Virus record (IMG/VR): IMGVR_UViG_3300005748_000026
Span: 1 to 64,000 of that record
Length of the DNA stretch: 64,000 nt
Reading direction: 5' to 3' (one strand)
From: a virus
How positions within the stretch are numbered: position 1 is the stretch's first letter; every line of letters begins with the position of its first letter. Below, one piece after another: positions 42,856-49,448 of the stretch. The position numbers were made by a program, and so were the translations under genes. The notes beneath the pieces are model-generated. The model saw only the letters and a list, made by a program, of their open reading frames with translations, was not told where the DNA came from and made no database searches.

Positions 42856-43164
42856 CTACAAGGCTAACTTTGTGCTATCATAAAGAATATTTCCCAACTT
42901 AATACAAAAACGCACTTCATCATCTGCACCCCATTCTTTATTTCCTTTACCAATTCTTATTCCATCAAATTCAACTACCATTGTAGGTGCGTTTTTTGCG
43001 TAACCGTTTTTAAAAACAATTTTATCATAAGGTATAAAGGCGTGGAATGGCTCTTGTAAACTCATATCTTTTAATCGCTTAATCCAGTAGTCTTTTATTT
43101 CTCTATATTCTTCTTTCTTCACGCCTTTTGAAATCATATCGAACCATTGTTTTTTAAGGGTCAT
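42856..43164 (-). CDS. Cassette-borne ASCH-like domain protein, 102 aa
   Basis: M-T-L-K-K-Q-W-F-D-M-I-S-K-G-V-K-K-E-E-Y-R-E-I-K is the typical start of ASCH-type domains, small RNA-binding-like folds found in phages and sometimes in toxin/antitoxin or tRNA-modifying proteins. A longer frame to 43245 reads back through the attC core (L-Y-T-L-L-S-T-G), but the domain begins exactly at the ATG at 43164, so that start is preferred. Confidence 0.7.
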   Translation of the reverse strand: MTLKKQWFDMISKGVKKEEYREIKDYWIKRLKDMSLQEPFHAFIPYDKIVFKNGYAKNAPTMVVEFDGIRIGKGNKEWGADDEVRFCIKLGNILYDSTKLAL

Positions 43165-43182
43165 GTGTAAAATCCGCCCAGT

Positions 43183-43311
43183 AGATAACAATGTATATAA
43201 TTCAGGCTGTGCATCTGCTTTTTTATAATCTTCTGTACTTATCATAGTTTTGTATTTATCTGTTATTTAATGGCTTTAAAAACGCCCGAAATCATATACT
43301 CAACGTTACCC
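43183..43311 (-). other. attC-like site m4 (about 129 nt)
   Basis: On the minus strand R'' GGGTAAC, left arm GTATATGATTTCGGGC, right arm GCCTGAATT-ATATAC, core GTTATCTAC at 43189. Long loop with an in-frame ATG. Confidence 0.75.
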
Positions 43312-43315
43312 ACCA

Positions 43316-43522
43316 TTAGAGTCCCTGTTCTAAGGCGAGTTTGGCAGCTTCACCCTCTTTGAGCATTTTCTTTAATCCTTTAAGGTCGTCTTGCCACGCA
43401 TGGTCAGATTGATACTCGCCACTTGCTTTATGCTTTCCATTTATAGTAATACTATAATCGAATGTGTAGTACCATTGGTCGGTATCTATGTTTGTAATCT
43501 CTACTTCTATTGTTGTTTTCAT
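43316..43522 (-). CDS. Cassette-borne small protein, 68 aa
   Basis: Starts 25 bases after the core. N-terminal beta-strands (T-T-I-E-V-E-I-T-N-I-D...Y-S-I-T-I-N-G-K) and a C-terminal charged helix. No family recognised. It ends directly before GGTGGGTAAC, the complement of its core. Confidence 0.6.
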   Translation of the reverse strand: MKTTIEVEITNIDTDQWYYTFDYSITINGKHKASGEYQSDHAWQDDLKGLKKMLKEGEAAKLALEQGL

Positions 43523-43537
43523 TTCTTAAATTTTAAC

Positions 43538-43604
43538 GGTGGGTAACACTATATAAAAACAAGTTCGTACCTCACCAGATTTTTATACTCAACGTTGTGT
43601 GTAA
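43538..43604 (-). other. attC-like site m3 (about 60 nt)
   Basis: Minus strand: R'' CACAAC, left arm GAGTATAAAAATC, right arm GTTTTTATATAGT, core GTTACCCACC at 43547. Confidence 0.75.
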
Positions 43605-43717
43605 TAGGTGGGGATTGGATTCGAACCAATGCAAGTACCAACCATTTTTCAGGTCATTCCTACCACAGGTCAATTACGGTAAACGCCCACCTACTACTAA
43701 GCCTTTCGGCACACAAC
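43594..43717 (-). other. RNA cassette carrying a tRNA-like gene
   Basis: The whole cassette, GTTGTGTGCC at 43717 to TTACACACAAC at 43594, is filled by the tRNA-like sequence. There is no ORF. Its core family (GTTGTGTG) matches the RNA cassette at 38.45 kb. Confidence 0.55.
43607..43691 (-). tRNA. Degenerate or unusual tRNA, anticodon possibly GAA (Phe)
   Basis: Acceptor GGTGGGC/CCCCACC (last pair mismatched; 43685-43691 with 43607-43613). Perfect T-arm ATTGG-TTCGAAT-CCAAT (43614-43630). Possible D-stem TACC/GGTA with a long loop. Anticodon stem TGACC/GGTTG with two wobbles around an eight-base loop containing TGAAAAA. At 85 nt without a long variable arm it departs from a standard tRNA, so it may be non-functional or a tRNA mimic. 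CCA is not encoded. Confidence 0.45.
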
Positions 43718-43932
43718 AAAAGCTATAAATAATAAATATTACTTACCATTTTTGTAAATAAAATGCAGAAGCAACCAACCAAAGGCATATCCCTTTATAA
43801 CATCTTTGTCCCATTTTGTACCAACACTAGCCCAATATGGTAGTATACTTATTTGTGGTTTTAATTCTAAATAAAATCTAACTTTCATATTTCGTAATTT
43901 TTAAAATTCATAGCCAAATACGTTGTAGGCAA
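43708..43932 (-). other. attC-like site m2 (about 215 nt) with an ORF in its loop
   Basis: Minus strand: R'' CCTACAAC, left arm GGCTATGAAT, right arm ATTTATAGC, core GTTGTGTGCC at 43717. The loop holds a 49-codon frame. Confidence 0.65.
43739..43888 (-). CDS. 49-aa ORF enclosed in an attC-like loop
   Basis: ATG at 43888-43886, stop TAA. The product has L-K-P-Q-I-S, P-Y-W-A-S-V-G-T-K-W-D-K-D and a hydrophobic G-Y-A-F-G-W-L-L-L-H-F segment, coherent enough to be a real small, possibly membrane-associated protein. No family recognised. Placement wholly between the arms of a recombination site is unusual. Confidence 0.45.
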   Translation of the reverse strand: MKVRFYLELKPQISILPYWASVGTKWDKDVIKGYAFGWLLLHFIYKNGK

Positions 43933-43940
43933 TAGCCTTG

Positions 43941-44189
43941 CTAAAGTTCTTCACCGCATTTAAGACATTTGTTTATTTCCCCATTGCATTTACTCATTAC
44001 CGAAGCAAAAGGGTGTTCGCAAGGCAACTGTTCGCTTTGCCCTACAACACTGTGTAAACGTAATTGCTCAAGCATATAATCGTAAGCAGTATCGTTTATT
44101 TGTTGTCGCTTTTCTATTGGTACTTCTGCTAAATCAAATAGCTGTGCTAATATTCCAATCGCTTGTTTTTCTAATTTGTTTTTATCCAT
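43941..44189 (-). CDS. Cassette ORF reading through the core, zinc-finger-like C-terminus, 82 aa
   Basis: Residues 1-46 (helical, E-K-Q-A-I-G-I-L-A-Q-L-F-D-L) come from the attC loop. H-S-V-V-G-Q is encoded by the core GTTGTAGGG. The cassette part has C-E-H, C-N and C-L-K-C-G-E, a likely zinc-binding knuckle. It looks like a chimera of two modules joined at the recombination point. No family recognised. Confidence 0.6.
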   Translation of the reverse strand: MDKNKLEKQAIGILAQLFDLAEVPIEKRQQINDTAYDYMLEQLRLHSVVGQSEQLPCEHPFASVMSKCNGEINKCLKCGEEL

Positions 44190-44243
44190 AATATTCGTTT
44201 TTAATGTCGGTCAAAAACTACCCATATCTGTTTACGTTAATCA
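44040..44243 (-). other. attC-like site m1 (about 200 nt), weak arms
   Basis: R'' TTAAC follows the stop of the DUF3310-like gene; core GTTGTAGGG at 44048. Only GTAAAC/GTTTAC pairs obviously, so this site is less certain than the others. Confidence 0.45.
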
Positions 44244-44491
44244 GATAGTTCTTTAGCTTTATTCTCATACCACTTAGCCTTTTCTAAATCTCTCTCTATA
44301 GGTTGGTGTGGCTTGTTTCCTAATCTAAGTCTATACTTAAATGCACACATCTCACAATGGGCTATGAACTTATCCTTTCCCCATACCTTTAACATCATTT
44401 CCCAAACTTCTATACTTGAGTTCTTGTAATGCTCTGGATTGACATAATCATAGTTCTCACTATCAATATTCCTTGACATGAAATCTCCCAT
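44237..44491 (-). CDS. DUF3310-like protein, 84 aa
   Basis: V-N-P-E-H-Y-K-N...E-V-W-E-M-M...G-K-D-K-F-I-A-H-C-E-M-C-A-F-K-Y-R-L-R-L-G-N-K...D-L-E-K-A-K-W-Y is the signature of the small SaV-like/DUF3310 phage family, often near nucleotide-metabolism genes. Function unknown. It lies one base after the MazG-like gene. Confidence 0.75.
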   Translation of the reverse strand: MGDFMSRNIDSENYDYVNPEHYKNSSIEVWEMMLKVWGKDKFIAHCEMCAFKYRLRLGNKPHQPIERDLEKAKWYENKAKELSD

Positions 44492-44492
44492 A

Positions 44493-45011
44493 CTAATTAA
44501 ATCTTGGCTCTTGAAACGACAAAGACTTCATAACTTTTTTGTCTGACTCTCTTCTAACTATCCAAAAGCTGCCATTCCTTTGAATGTAACAATCTATCTT
44601 TTCATTAGGCTTATTTGGGTGAGTTCCGTTTCCGTATGCTTTTACAGTATTTCTTGCTTCATCTATAGTCTTACATAGCTTGGACATATTAGACTCGTAA
44701 ACAGCCTCAGTAACGTCTTTAATATCTATATTGCAGCACTCCATTAACTGTATTAGACTAAACAATACATCAGCACCACCATCTTTAACTTCTCTTACGT
44801 TCCCCTCCATTAAAGCGGTCATCAATTCATCTACTTCCTCATTAAGCAAGTCAACACATGAATTAATTACATCATTTTCTGGCATGGATGGTCTGCCGTC
44901 TGATAGTTTTAATCCAAATACACTTCTCCAATGCCTTACTAAATCTACTACGTCTCTTTTCTCGTATTTACCTATTGTATTCATCTCTTCTGATTCTTGT
45001 GTTATGTTCAT
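44493..45011 (-). CDS. MazG-like nucleotide pyrophosphohydrolase, 172 aa
   Basis: The helical core L-L-N-E-E-V-D-E-L-M-T-A-L...E-V-K-D-G-G-A-D-V-L-F-S-L-I-Q-L carries the E-E-x-x-E and D-x-x-x-D metal-binding pattern of the MazG/PRA-PH superfamily, which hydrolyses nucleoside triphosphates or related nucleotides. The 50-residue C-terminal tail is extra. ATGA overlap with thyX indicates coupling for deoxynucleotide pool control. Confidence 0.7.
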   Translation of the reverse strand: MNITQESEEMNTIGKYEKRDVVDLVRHWRSVFGLKLSDGRPSMPENDVINSCVDLLNEEVDELMTALMEGNVREVKDGGADVLFSLIQLMECCNIDIKDVTEAVYESNMSKLCKTIDEARNTVKAYGNGTHPNKPNEKIDCYIQRNGSFWIVRRESDKKVMKSLSFQEPRFN

Positions 45012-45730
45012 ATACCGAAGGCTTGTATTGTATGTTTAAAAGGATTCCCTTCAATGTTTTTAACGGCATCAACCATATCAGATGCTATTTCTCTAATCTC
45101 TAACTGAGCTGCATCATCTCTCCTTAAACTTATAAAGTTGTAAAAGCAACTCATATTCATCATTACAGATAATGTTATTTGAGAGTTCATTGTCTTGAAG
45201 TACCTAGCAGATTCCTTTGCTCTTTTTCTGCCTAAAATTGGGGTTAATTCTTTTAATGACTGATGGTATAAGGCATTGCCTAACTTAGTGTACTCTTCTA
45301 AAACTTTACTCCAATCAGTCCACCCTTTTCCATTTTTAAAATTTGTTGAAGTATCATCTCCGATGAGATAACCTTGAGTCATTGTTATAGGTAAATCACA
45401 AGTAATGCCTTTCCAATCTTTTGGAATGTAGTATTTATCATGCTTTAATTCCTTGTACCTAGCACTCTCTCCATTTATATTAGCTAAACGATGCTTGATG
45501 GCATGAATATGTGAAGCCTGCTCGCATACTATATTAAACTCTACTATACCTCTTTCAAATGGAGATTTATGGGGATTGCCTGAACTATTGTTCCATAGTT
45601 TCTCATTAATAAGTACTCCAATTTCTTCATCTGTTTTAGAGTCTACCTCTATTTGAGTAGATGTCCAAGCTGCTCTTGCTATAGCTTTATCTCCACCATA
45701 CCAACCTATTAACTCAACTTCATTTACCAT
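45008..45730 (-). CDS. thyX: Flavin-dependent thymidylate synthase, 240 aa
   Basis: The ThyX signature region appears as S-P-F-E-R-G-I-V-E-F-N, H-R-L-A-N-I-N-G-E-S-A-R-Y and downstream A-R-Y-F-K-T-M-N-S-Q-I. The enzyme makes dTMP from dUMP with methylene-tetrahydrofolate, FAD and NADPH. The RHRxxSxNxxSxR motif is modified here (K-H-R-L-A-N-I-N-G-E-S-A-R), which still keeps the key Arg and Ser. It is linked to the MazG-like gene by overlap. Confidence 0.8.
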   Translation of the reverse strand: MVNEVELIGWYGGDKAIARAAWTSTQIEVDSKTDEEIGVLINEKLWNNSSGNPHKSPFERGIVEFNIVCEQASHIHAIKHRLANINGESARYKELKHDKYYIPKDWKGITCDLPITMTQGYLIGDDTSTNFKNGKGWTDWSKVLEEYTKLGNALYHQSLKELTPILGRKRAKESARYFKTMNSQITLSVMMNMSCFYNFISLRRDDAAQLEIREIASDMVDAVKNIEGNPFKHTIQAFGI

Positions 45731-45906
45731 TCCTTTCTCAAGTATTTCCTTTTTATTTCTTCTGGGTCTCTTCCTTTCTTGTAACTGATTACCATACCAT
45801 TAACCACAATAGTCTCTAAATCATCTTCATTAACCTTAGATTTTAATTCCTCTAAGTAAATTCTTGAGGCTGATTTCTCTTCTTCCTGTTCGGTGTTCTT
45901 TATCAT
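45724..45906 (-). CDS. Small charged protein, 60 aa
   Basis: Glu/Lys-rich with L-E-T-I-V-V-N-G-M-V-I-S-Y-K-K-G-R-D. I start at Met 45906 (a Met at 45933 is upstream). Overlaps thyX by seven bases, suggesting translational coupling. No family recognised. Confidence 0.5.
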   Translation of the reverse strand: MIKNTEQEEEKSASRIYLEELKSKVNEDDLETIVVNGMVISYKKGRDPEEIKRKYLRKEW

Positions 45907-45953
45907 AGTATTAGATGTAAAAAGGGGCAGCAATACACCACCCCTTATTAGTA

Positions 45954-46232
45954 TTACTCAGCTTTCTCTTCTTCTACACTACTCTTTAGTTTAGAATTTA
46001 ATTCCTCCAACTCTTTAGCTGCCTTAGCATAAAACTCTGACATCTGTGTTAAGAAGTCTGGATGAACTCGCATTTCAACTATGCTAAACTGAGGAACTAA
46101 CTCAATATCATTCTTTTTGTTTAACTCTGCTGATACGCTCTCTACTGTTTGAGATACATTTACATAAGGAGATAACCCTTTTTCTGTTTTTTCGTAAACA
46201 ATTCCGTAAGATACTGTTCTTAAATGATTCAT
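45954..46232 (-). CDS. Hypothetical protein next to ERF, 92 aa
   Basis: Mixed N-terminus and a coiled-coil-like acidic C-terminus (L-E-E-L-N-S-K-L-K-S-S-V-E-E-E-K). Overlaps the ERF gene by four bases (ATGA), so it is likely part of the recombination set. No family recognised. Confidence 0.5.
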   Translation of the reverse strand: MNHLRTVSYGIVYEKTEKGLSPYVNVSQTVESVSAELNKKNDIELVPQFSIVEMRVHPDFLTQMSEFYAKAAKELEELNSKLKSSVEEEKAE

Positions 46233-46885
46233 TTCTTTTTTGGTTTTGATATTAACGTTTTGAATTTTCTTTTCTCTGCATCTGTAGTTGATATAACATC
46301 GTCTATAGTTTTGTACTTACCTTCTGTTAAGCCTTCTATGTCTGATTCTTTATATCCTCCCTTCATTAGTAATGCAGTTAGTACTTCTTTTGCTCCCGCT
46401 TTTGGTGTGGCAGGTTGCTTTGGTGTGGCAGTTTTGTTTGAGTTTGATGTCCTATTCTTTAAGTCAGGGTCATTCTCATCAGTTGGAATACCAAACAAGT
46501 TAAGCCAAAAGTATCTTTGACCATAAGTGTAAGCAGAACCTACTCCTTGCTCCTCATTATTACAACCGCTTGAGAACCACGGAATCTCAACAGACTCATT
46601 ATCCTCAGTATCAACGATAGTATATACCATTGATATAGTGTATAGGGTTTCGTGCTTAATTACCGTCTCTCCTGTTTTGTTGTTTATCTTCTCGCCAGTA
46701 ACTACTCTTTCATAGCTAGAATCAACAACTCTTGGAAATACAAATAAATTATGCTTTTCCAATAAAGGATTTACTGTAGATAGTATGTTCATTCCACTTA
46801 CATACTTGTATCCGTAACCAGACTTATCCTTCTTTAAGAACGGAAGTTCCCCTTTTACTTTTAATAACTTAGCGTGAACTGCCAT
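46229..46885 (-). CDS. ERF-family single-strand annealing protein, 218 aa
   Basis: The ERF hallmark is G-V-G-S-A-Y-T-Y-G-Q-R-Y-F-W-L-N-L-F-G-I-P-T followed by D-E-N-D-P-D; the N-terminus Y-G-Y-K-Y-V also fits. It anneals single strands during phage recombination, with the YqaJ exonuclease and the SSB-like protein upstream. A linker with A-T-P-K repeats follows, encoded by two GCCACACC words (GGTGTGGC on the plus strand), then a helical domain. Confidence 0.8.
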   Translation of the reverse strand: MAVHAKLLKVKGELPFLKKDKSGYGYKYVSGMNILSTVNPLLEKHNLFVFPRVVDSSYERVVTGEKINNKTGETVIKHETLYTISMVYTIVDTEDNESVEIPWFSSGCNNEEQGVGSAYTYGQRYFWLNLFGIPTDENDPDLKNRTSNSNKTATPKQPATPKAGAKEVLTALLMKGGYKESDIEGLTEGKYKTIDDVISTTDAEKRKFKTLISKPKKK

Positions 46886-46887
46886 GA

Positions 46888-47223
46888 TTAAAATGGTAAA
46901 TCGTCCTCAGTTTCAGCTTGTGGTTGAATGTCGGCAGTTCCTCCAATCATCTGAACGCCTACTGCCTTCAAAGAATTAAAGTACTTTGTTCCATCTTTAC
47001 CATCCCACTTTCTACCTCCTACATAGAAAGCAACTTCTACTACAGAATTTAATTCTGCCTTGTCTACTTCACTTCCTTTTTCTCCCCACAATTCAAACTT
47101 AATGTGGTTTGGATAGTTAGAGTCTAGGTCTTTACCTAGAATAAACTCTGTCTTTGTAGTTTTACCTACTTGAATTGGGTCTTGAACTTCTAACAAGACT
47201 CCCTCGATTTTAAACGGTGTCAT
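46888..47223 (-). CDS. SSB-like OB-fold protein (DUF3127-like), 111 aa
   Basis: The protein has an OB-fold-like pattern (F-K-I-E-G-V-L-L-E-V...F-I-L-G-K-D...I-K-F-E-L-W-G-E-K) and ends in an acidic E-D-D-L-P-F tail like that of bacterial SSB, which recruits partners. It is two bases upstream of the ERF gene. It probably coats single-stranded DNA during annealing. Confidence 0.7.
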   Translation of the reverse strand: MTPFKIEGVLLEVQDPIQVGKTTKTEFILGKDLDSNYPNHIKFELWGEKGSEVDKAELNSVVEVAFYVGGRKWDGKDGTKYFNSLKAVGVQMIGGTADIQPQAETEDDLPF

Positions 47224-47226
47224 AAT

Positions 47227-47547
47227 TTACCTGTTTTGATTATATACTTGTTTTAACTTTTCTTTCTTGTCATACACCACACTCCAGTCACATTTCATTC
47301 TTTTAGCGTAAGCCTCTCTTTGAGCTATTGTTCCTGCATCTAAAAGGTTATGCTCCTCAAATGTCAAAAGCATGATGTTATCCTTGTTTAATCTTTCGGA
47401 TGAATAGTACCCTTTGTTTAGAAGGTGAGCGAAATTACTTACGTTAAAGTATGGTAGATATATGCCAGACAACTCACTCTTATGAGGTCTTTCATTCCAT
47501 ATCTCTTTAAACATCTCTAACTCGCCTGTTTTCTTACGCCTTTTCAA
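47227..47547 (-). CDS. HNH-like nuclease candidate, 106 aa
   Basis: The core H-K-S-E-L-S-G, F-N-V-S-N-F-A-H-L-L-N-K-G, L-N-K-D-N-I-M-L-L-T-F-E-E-H-N-L-L-D resembles a short HNH/NinG-type fold with His (A-H-L), Asn (D-N-I) and His (E-E-H). It would cut DNA, perhaps at branched structures. Met12 is an alternative start; the longer form overlaps the GroES-like gene by 14 bases. Confidence 0.5.
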   Translation of the reverse strand: MKRRKKTGELEMFKEIWNERPHKSELSGIYLPYFNVSNFAHLLNKGYYSSERLNKDNIMLLTFEEHNLLDAGTIAQREAYAKRMKCDWSVVYDKKEKLKQVYNQNR

Positions 47548-48133
47548 AAGCTAGTAATGTTCTGTTATCAACTCTCCAATAATGCTCTCCCTCTACTAAT
47601 ATATCGTAGTTAGGATGAGAACCGAAGTAACACTTATCTCCTGACTCTACTCCTTCCTCTTCCATTTCTGGGCTTGGGTGTGCCATGTTGCCATACTCCA
47701 TTATATACTCAGGCTTGTTTTCAACACCAACAATTCCACTATCACTTTCATAAATCTCTCTTTTAATAGGCTTAATCAAGTTCCAATTAGGCATAGTTAT
47801 CAACTCACCATCTCTAACTATGCAATATACAGAAGCACCTCTTATTTCATATAGAGTTTCGTTGTCAAACACTATTTGTTGGTCTTCTCTCAATCCATTA
47901 TGAGTGAAATAGACCTTATCTCCTTCTTTAATTTGTGGTATCTTGGCTGTAGGATATTTTACAATACCAAATTGCCTTACGTACTTGTAATTAAATGGGT
48001 CAAATTTAGTGTCTATAACTAAATCTATCTCATTACCATCTTCGCCTTTTATTGAAACAGTATCGTTACGCTCTTTATCTACGTCAACGTATATGTATCC
48101 ATTGATTGCTCTGAAATTCTCTGTTGTATTCAT
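47534..48133 (-). CDS. GroES-like co-chaperonin fold candidate, 199 aa
   Basis: Two similar halves each show a V-x-x-P...E-G-D-K-V/C-Y-F...E-I/Y-W...V-R-D/V-D pattern, reminiscent of GroES-type beta-barrels (phage co-chaperonins such as T4 gp31 replace host GroES for capsid folding). The second half (V-E-S-G-D-K-C-Y-F-G-S...L-L-A-F-E) is the clearer. The mobile loop is not obvious. Inference from motif only. Confidence 0.45.
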   Translation of the reverse strand: MNTTENFRAINGYIYVDVDKERNDTVSIKGEDGNEIDLVIDTKFDPFNYKYVRQFGIVKYPTAKIPQIKEGDKVYFTHNGLREDQQIVFDNETLYEIRGASVYCIVRDGELITMPNWNLIKPIKREIYESDSGIVGVENKPEYIMEYGNMAHPSPEMEEEGVESGDKCYFGSHPNYDILVEGEHYWRVDNRTLLAFEKA

Positions 48134-48170
48134 AACTTATTTTAGCTGCAATTTAAAAATAATATTCTAT

Positions 48171-48641
48171 CTACGAAAATCTATGTGACTTTTCTCTAAA
48201 ATATCTAGCCCTAGTTTCTACTTGTATTTTTTTATCTAAATGTGTACCTATCTCTTGCCCTACTTCTATTGGGTCGTATCCTAACTTTAAATACTTTACA
48301 ATGTCTTGCCCCTCATTATCTAAATACTTCTTCAACAACTCTACTTCCTCTCTCTTTTGTTGCCTTGTTAATTCGTATAATTCGGTGTCGGAGTCTGGGG
48401 TTAATGTTTCTTTATGTTGTGGTATGTTGCTTGCATACAAAGTACTATCCCACTCCCATTGATTTAAAACAGAAGTAGCTTCTTCTTCAATATCACACCA
48501 CACCAGATAGTCCTCGCAGTCAACTTTAATTACATTTCCATTCTGCACATGAACATCTAAGTCTAATGTATTACCATTAACATCAAACTTTACTGAGAAA
48601 ACTTTAGTTGTAGTTTTTAGTATGTCAGATATTATTCTCAT
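48171..48641 (-). CDS. Hypothetical protein, 156 aa
   Basis: Beta-rich N-terminus (K-V-F-S-V-K-F-D-V-N-G-N-T-L-D-L-D-V), acidic middle and a helical C-terminus (R-Q-Q-K-R-E-E-V-E-L-L-K-K-Y). Overlaps the upstream gene by four bases. No family recognised. Confidence 0.5.
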   Translation of the reverse strand: MRIISDILKTTTKVFSVKFDVNGNTLDLDVHVQNGNVIKVDCEDYLVWCDIEEEATSVLNQWEWDSTLYASNIPQHKETLTPDSDTELYELTRQQKREEVELLKKYLDNEGQDIVKYLKLGYDPIEVGQEIGTHLDKKIQVETRARYFREKSHRFS

Positions 48642-49096
48642 CGTATTTGCTTGCTTGTTGGTGATTTTTTTGTTGGCTTCTTCAACTCCATCATTCTTTT
48701 TACATCAGCCCTATAGTCTGTTGTGTAATATTTCTGGTTAATATACTTGGATAAACTAGCAGGCTCAGGAACGAAAGAACCTTCTTCCTTTTTAAGCTCT
48801 CTATACTTTAACTCAATAGCGTAGACTTTCCTTAGATGTGGAACTACCTTACTATAGTCTTTAATCTTCTTTTTAAGATTACTCCACTCTACATCTAATC
48901 CTCTCTTTGTTCCAATATACATTAGTCTGAATAAATTAAACTCTTGTTTAAGTTCTGATTCATTAGTCTCTTCTGTTTTAACGAATCCATATTTAGTTAG
49001 CTTAAATGTTCCCTCAGAACTTACCCATTCATTATTTCCCATATCCATCATACCTAGATGTTGGGCTAAGTCTAAATAGCATTTGTTTTCGTACAT
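48638..49096 (-). CDS. Hypothetical protein, 152 aa
   Basis: I start at Met 49096, directly behind the CACACCACACC form of the recurrent motif. The N-terminal half looks like a winged-helix-type small domain (L-A-Q-H-L-G-M...F-K-L-T-K-Y-G-F-V), the second half is helical and basic. A replication accessory role is possible. No family recognised. Confidence 0.5.
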   Translation of the reverse strand: MYENKCYLDLAQHLGMMDMGNNEWVSSEGTFKLTKYGFVKTEETNESELKQEFNLFRLMYIGTKRGLDVEWSNLKKKIKDYSKVVPHLRKVYAIELKYRELKKEEGSFVPEPASLSKYINQKYYTTDYRADVKRMMELKKPTKKSPTSKQIR

Positions 49097-49126
49097 GGTG
49101 TGGTGTGTTAAAATTAGAAAGCTCAA

Positions 49127-49165
49127 GAGTTAACTTTCTAAAATAAATATGTTAAATACTTGATA
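49127..49165. other. Spacer before attI-like site 3
   Basis: AT-rich, no feature seen beyond the leader of the minus-strand 152-aa gene. Confidence 0.4.
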
Positions 49166-49204
49166 GTTAGTTGGTTGGATTAGATGCACTATATATGTTA
49201 GTTA
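49166..49204 (-). other. attI-like site 3 (diverged copy)
   Basis: On the plus strand TTAGATGCACTATATATGTT runs into AGTTAG, matching the TATATATGTTA-GTTA core of the two 45-bp copies. A TAGTTAG direct repeat lies about 25 bp upstream. It adjoins the end of a single cassette. Confidence 0.6.
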
Positions 49205-49220
49205 GTGGCAATTAAAATGA

Positions 49221-49448
49221 CTAGCTACTACCTACGCCATATTTGGTATGCAGTTTTTTTGCTGCGTATATTTCTTGTTTTTGCTTTTCAGATATTTTTC
49301 TGTAAAACGTTGAACGGTTTATACCAAATTTGGCTAAAGCATCACTTATATTCCATCCTTCTTCAACTAATTTAAGTATCGAAGAATAACTGCCACTAAC
49401 ACTATGTAAAGTGCATTGCGTAGTAGTTTTGTTTTTGTTTTTGCTCAT
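49221..49448 (-). CDS. Cassette ORF with homeodomain-like HTH, reading through the core, 75 aa
   Basis: Residues 1-15 come from the attC loop, H-S-V-S-G-S from the core. The cassette part L-V-E-E-G-W-N-I-S-D-A-L-A-K-F-G-I-N-R-S-T-F-Y-R-K-I-S is a clear resolvase/transposase-type helix-turn-helix. No ATG follows the core before this domain, so translation from the loop ATG seems required. It is the strongest case for core-crossing translation. Confidence 0.65.
   Translation of the reverse strand: MSKNKNKTTTQCTLHSVSGSYSSILKLVEEGWNISDALAKFGINRSTFYRKISEKQKQEIYAAKKLHTKYGVGSS

Larger units (their letters stand above)
42810..44243 (-). mobile_element. Cassette array segment C (four cassettes, minus strand)
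   Basis: Cassettes by core/complement: 44048-43922, 43717-43594, 43547-43305 and 43189-42851. Genes read toward attI-like site 2, mirroring segments A/B on the other side of the recombinase. Confidence 0.75.

Noticed and set aside
27900-44250. CRISPR array as explanation of the spaced repeats
   Set aside because: Spacing is 180-920 bp, repeats are inverted cores with hairpin arms, and coding units lie between; no cas genes.
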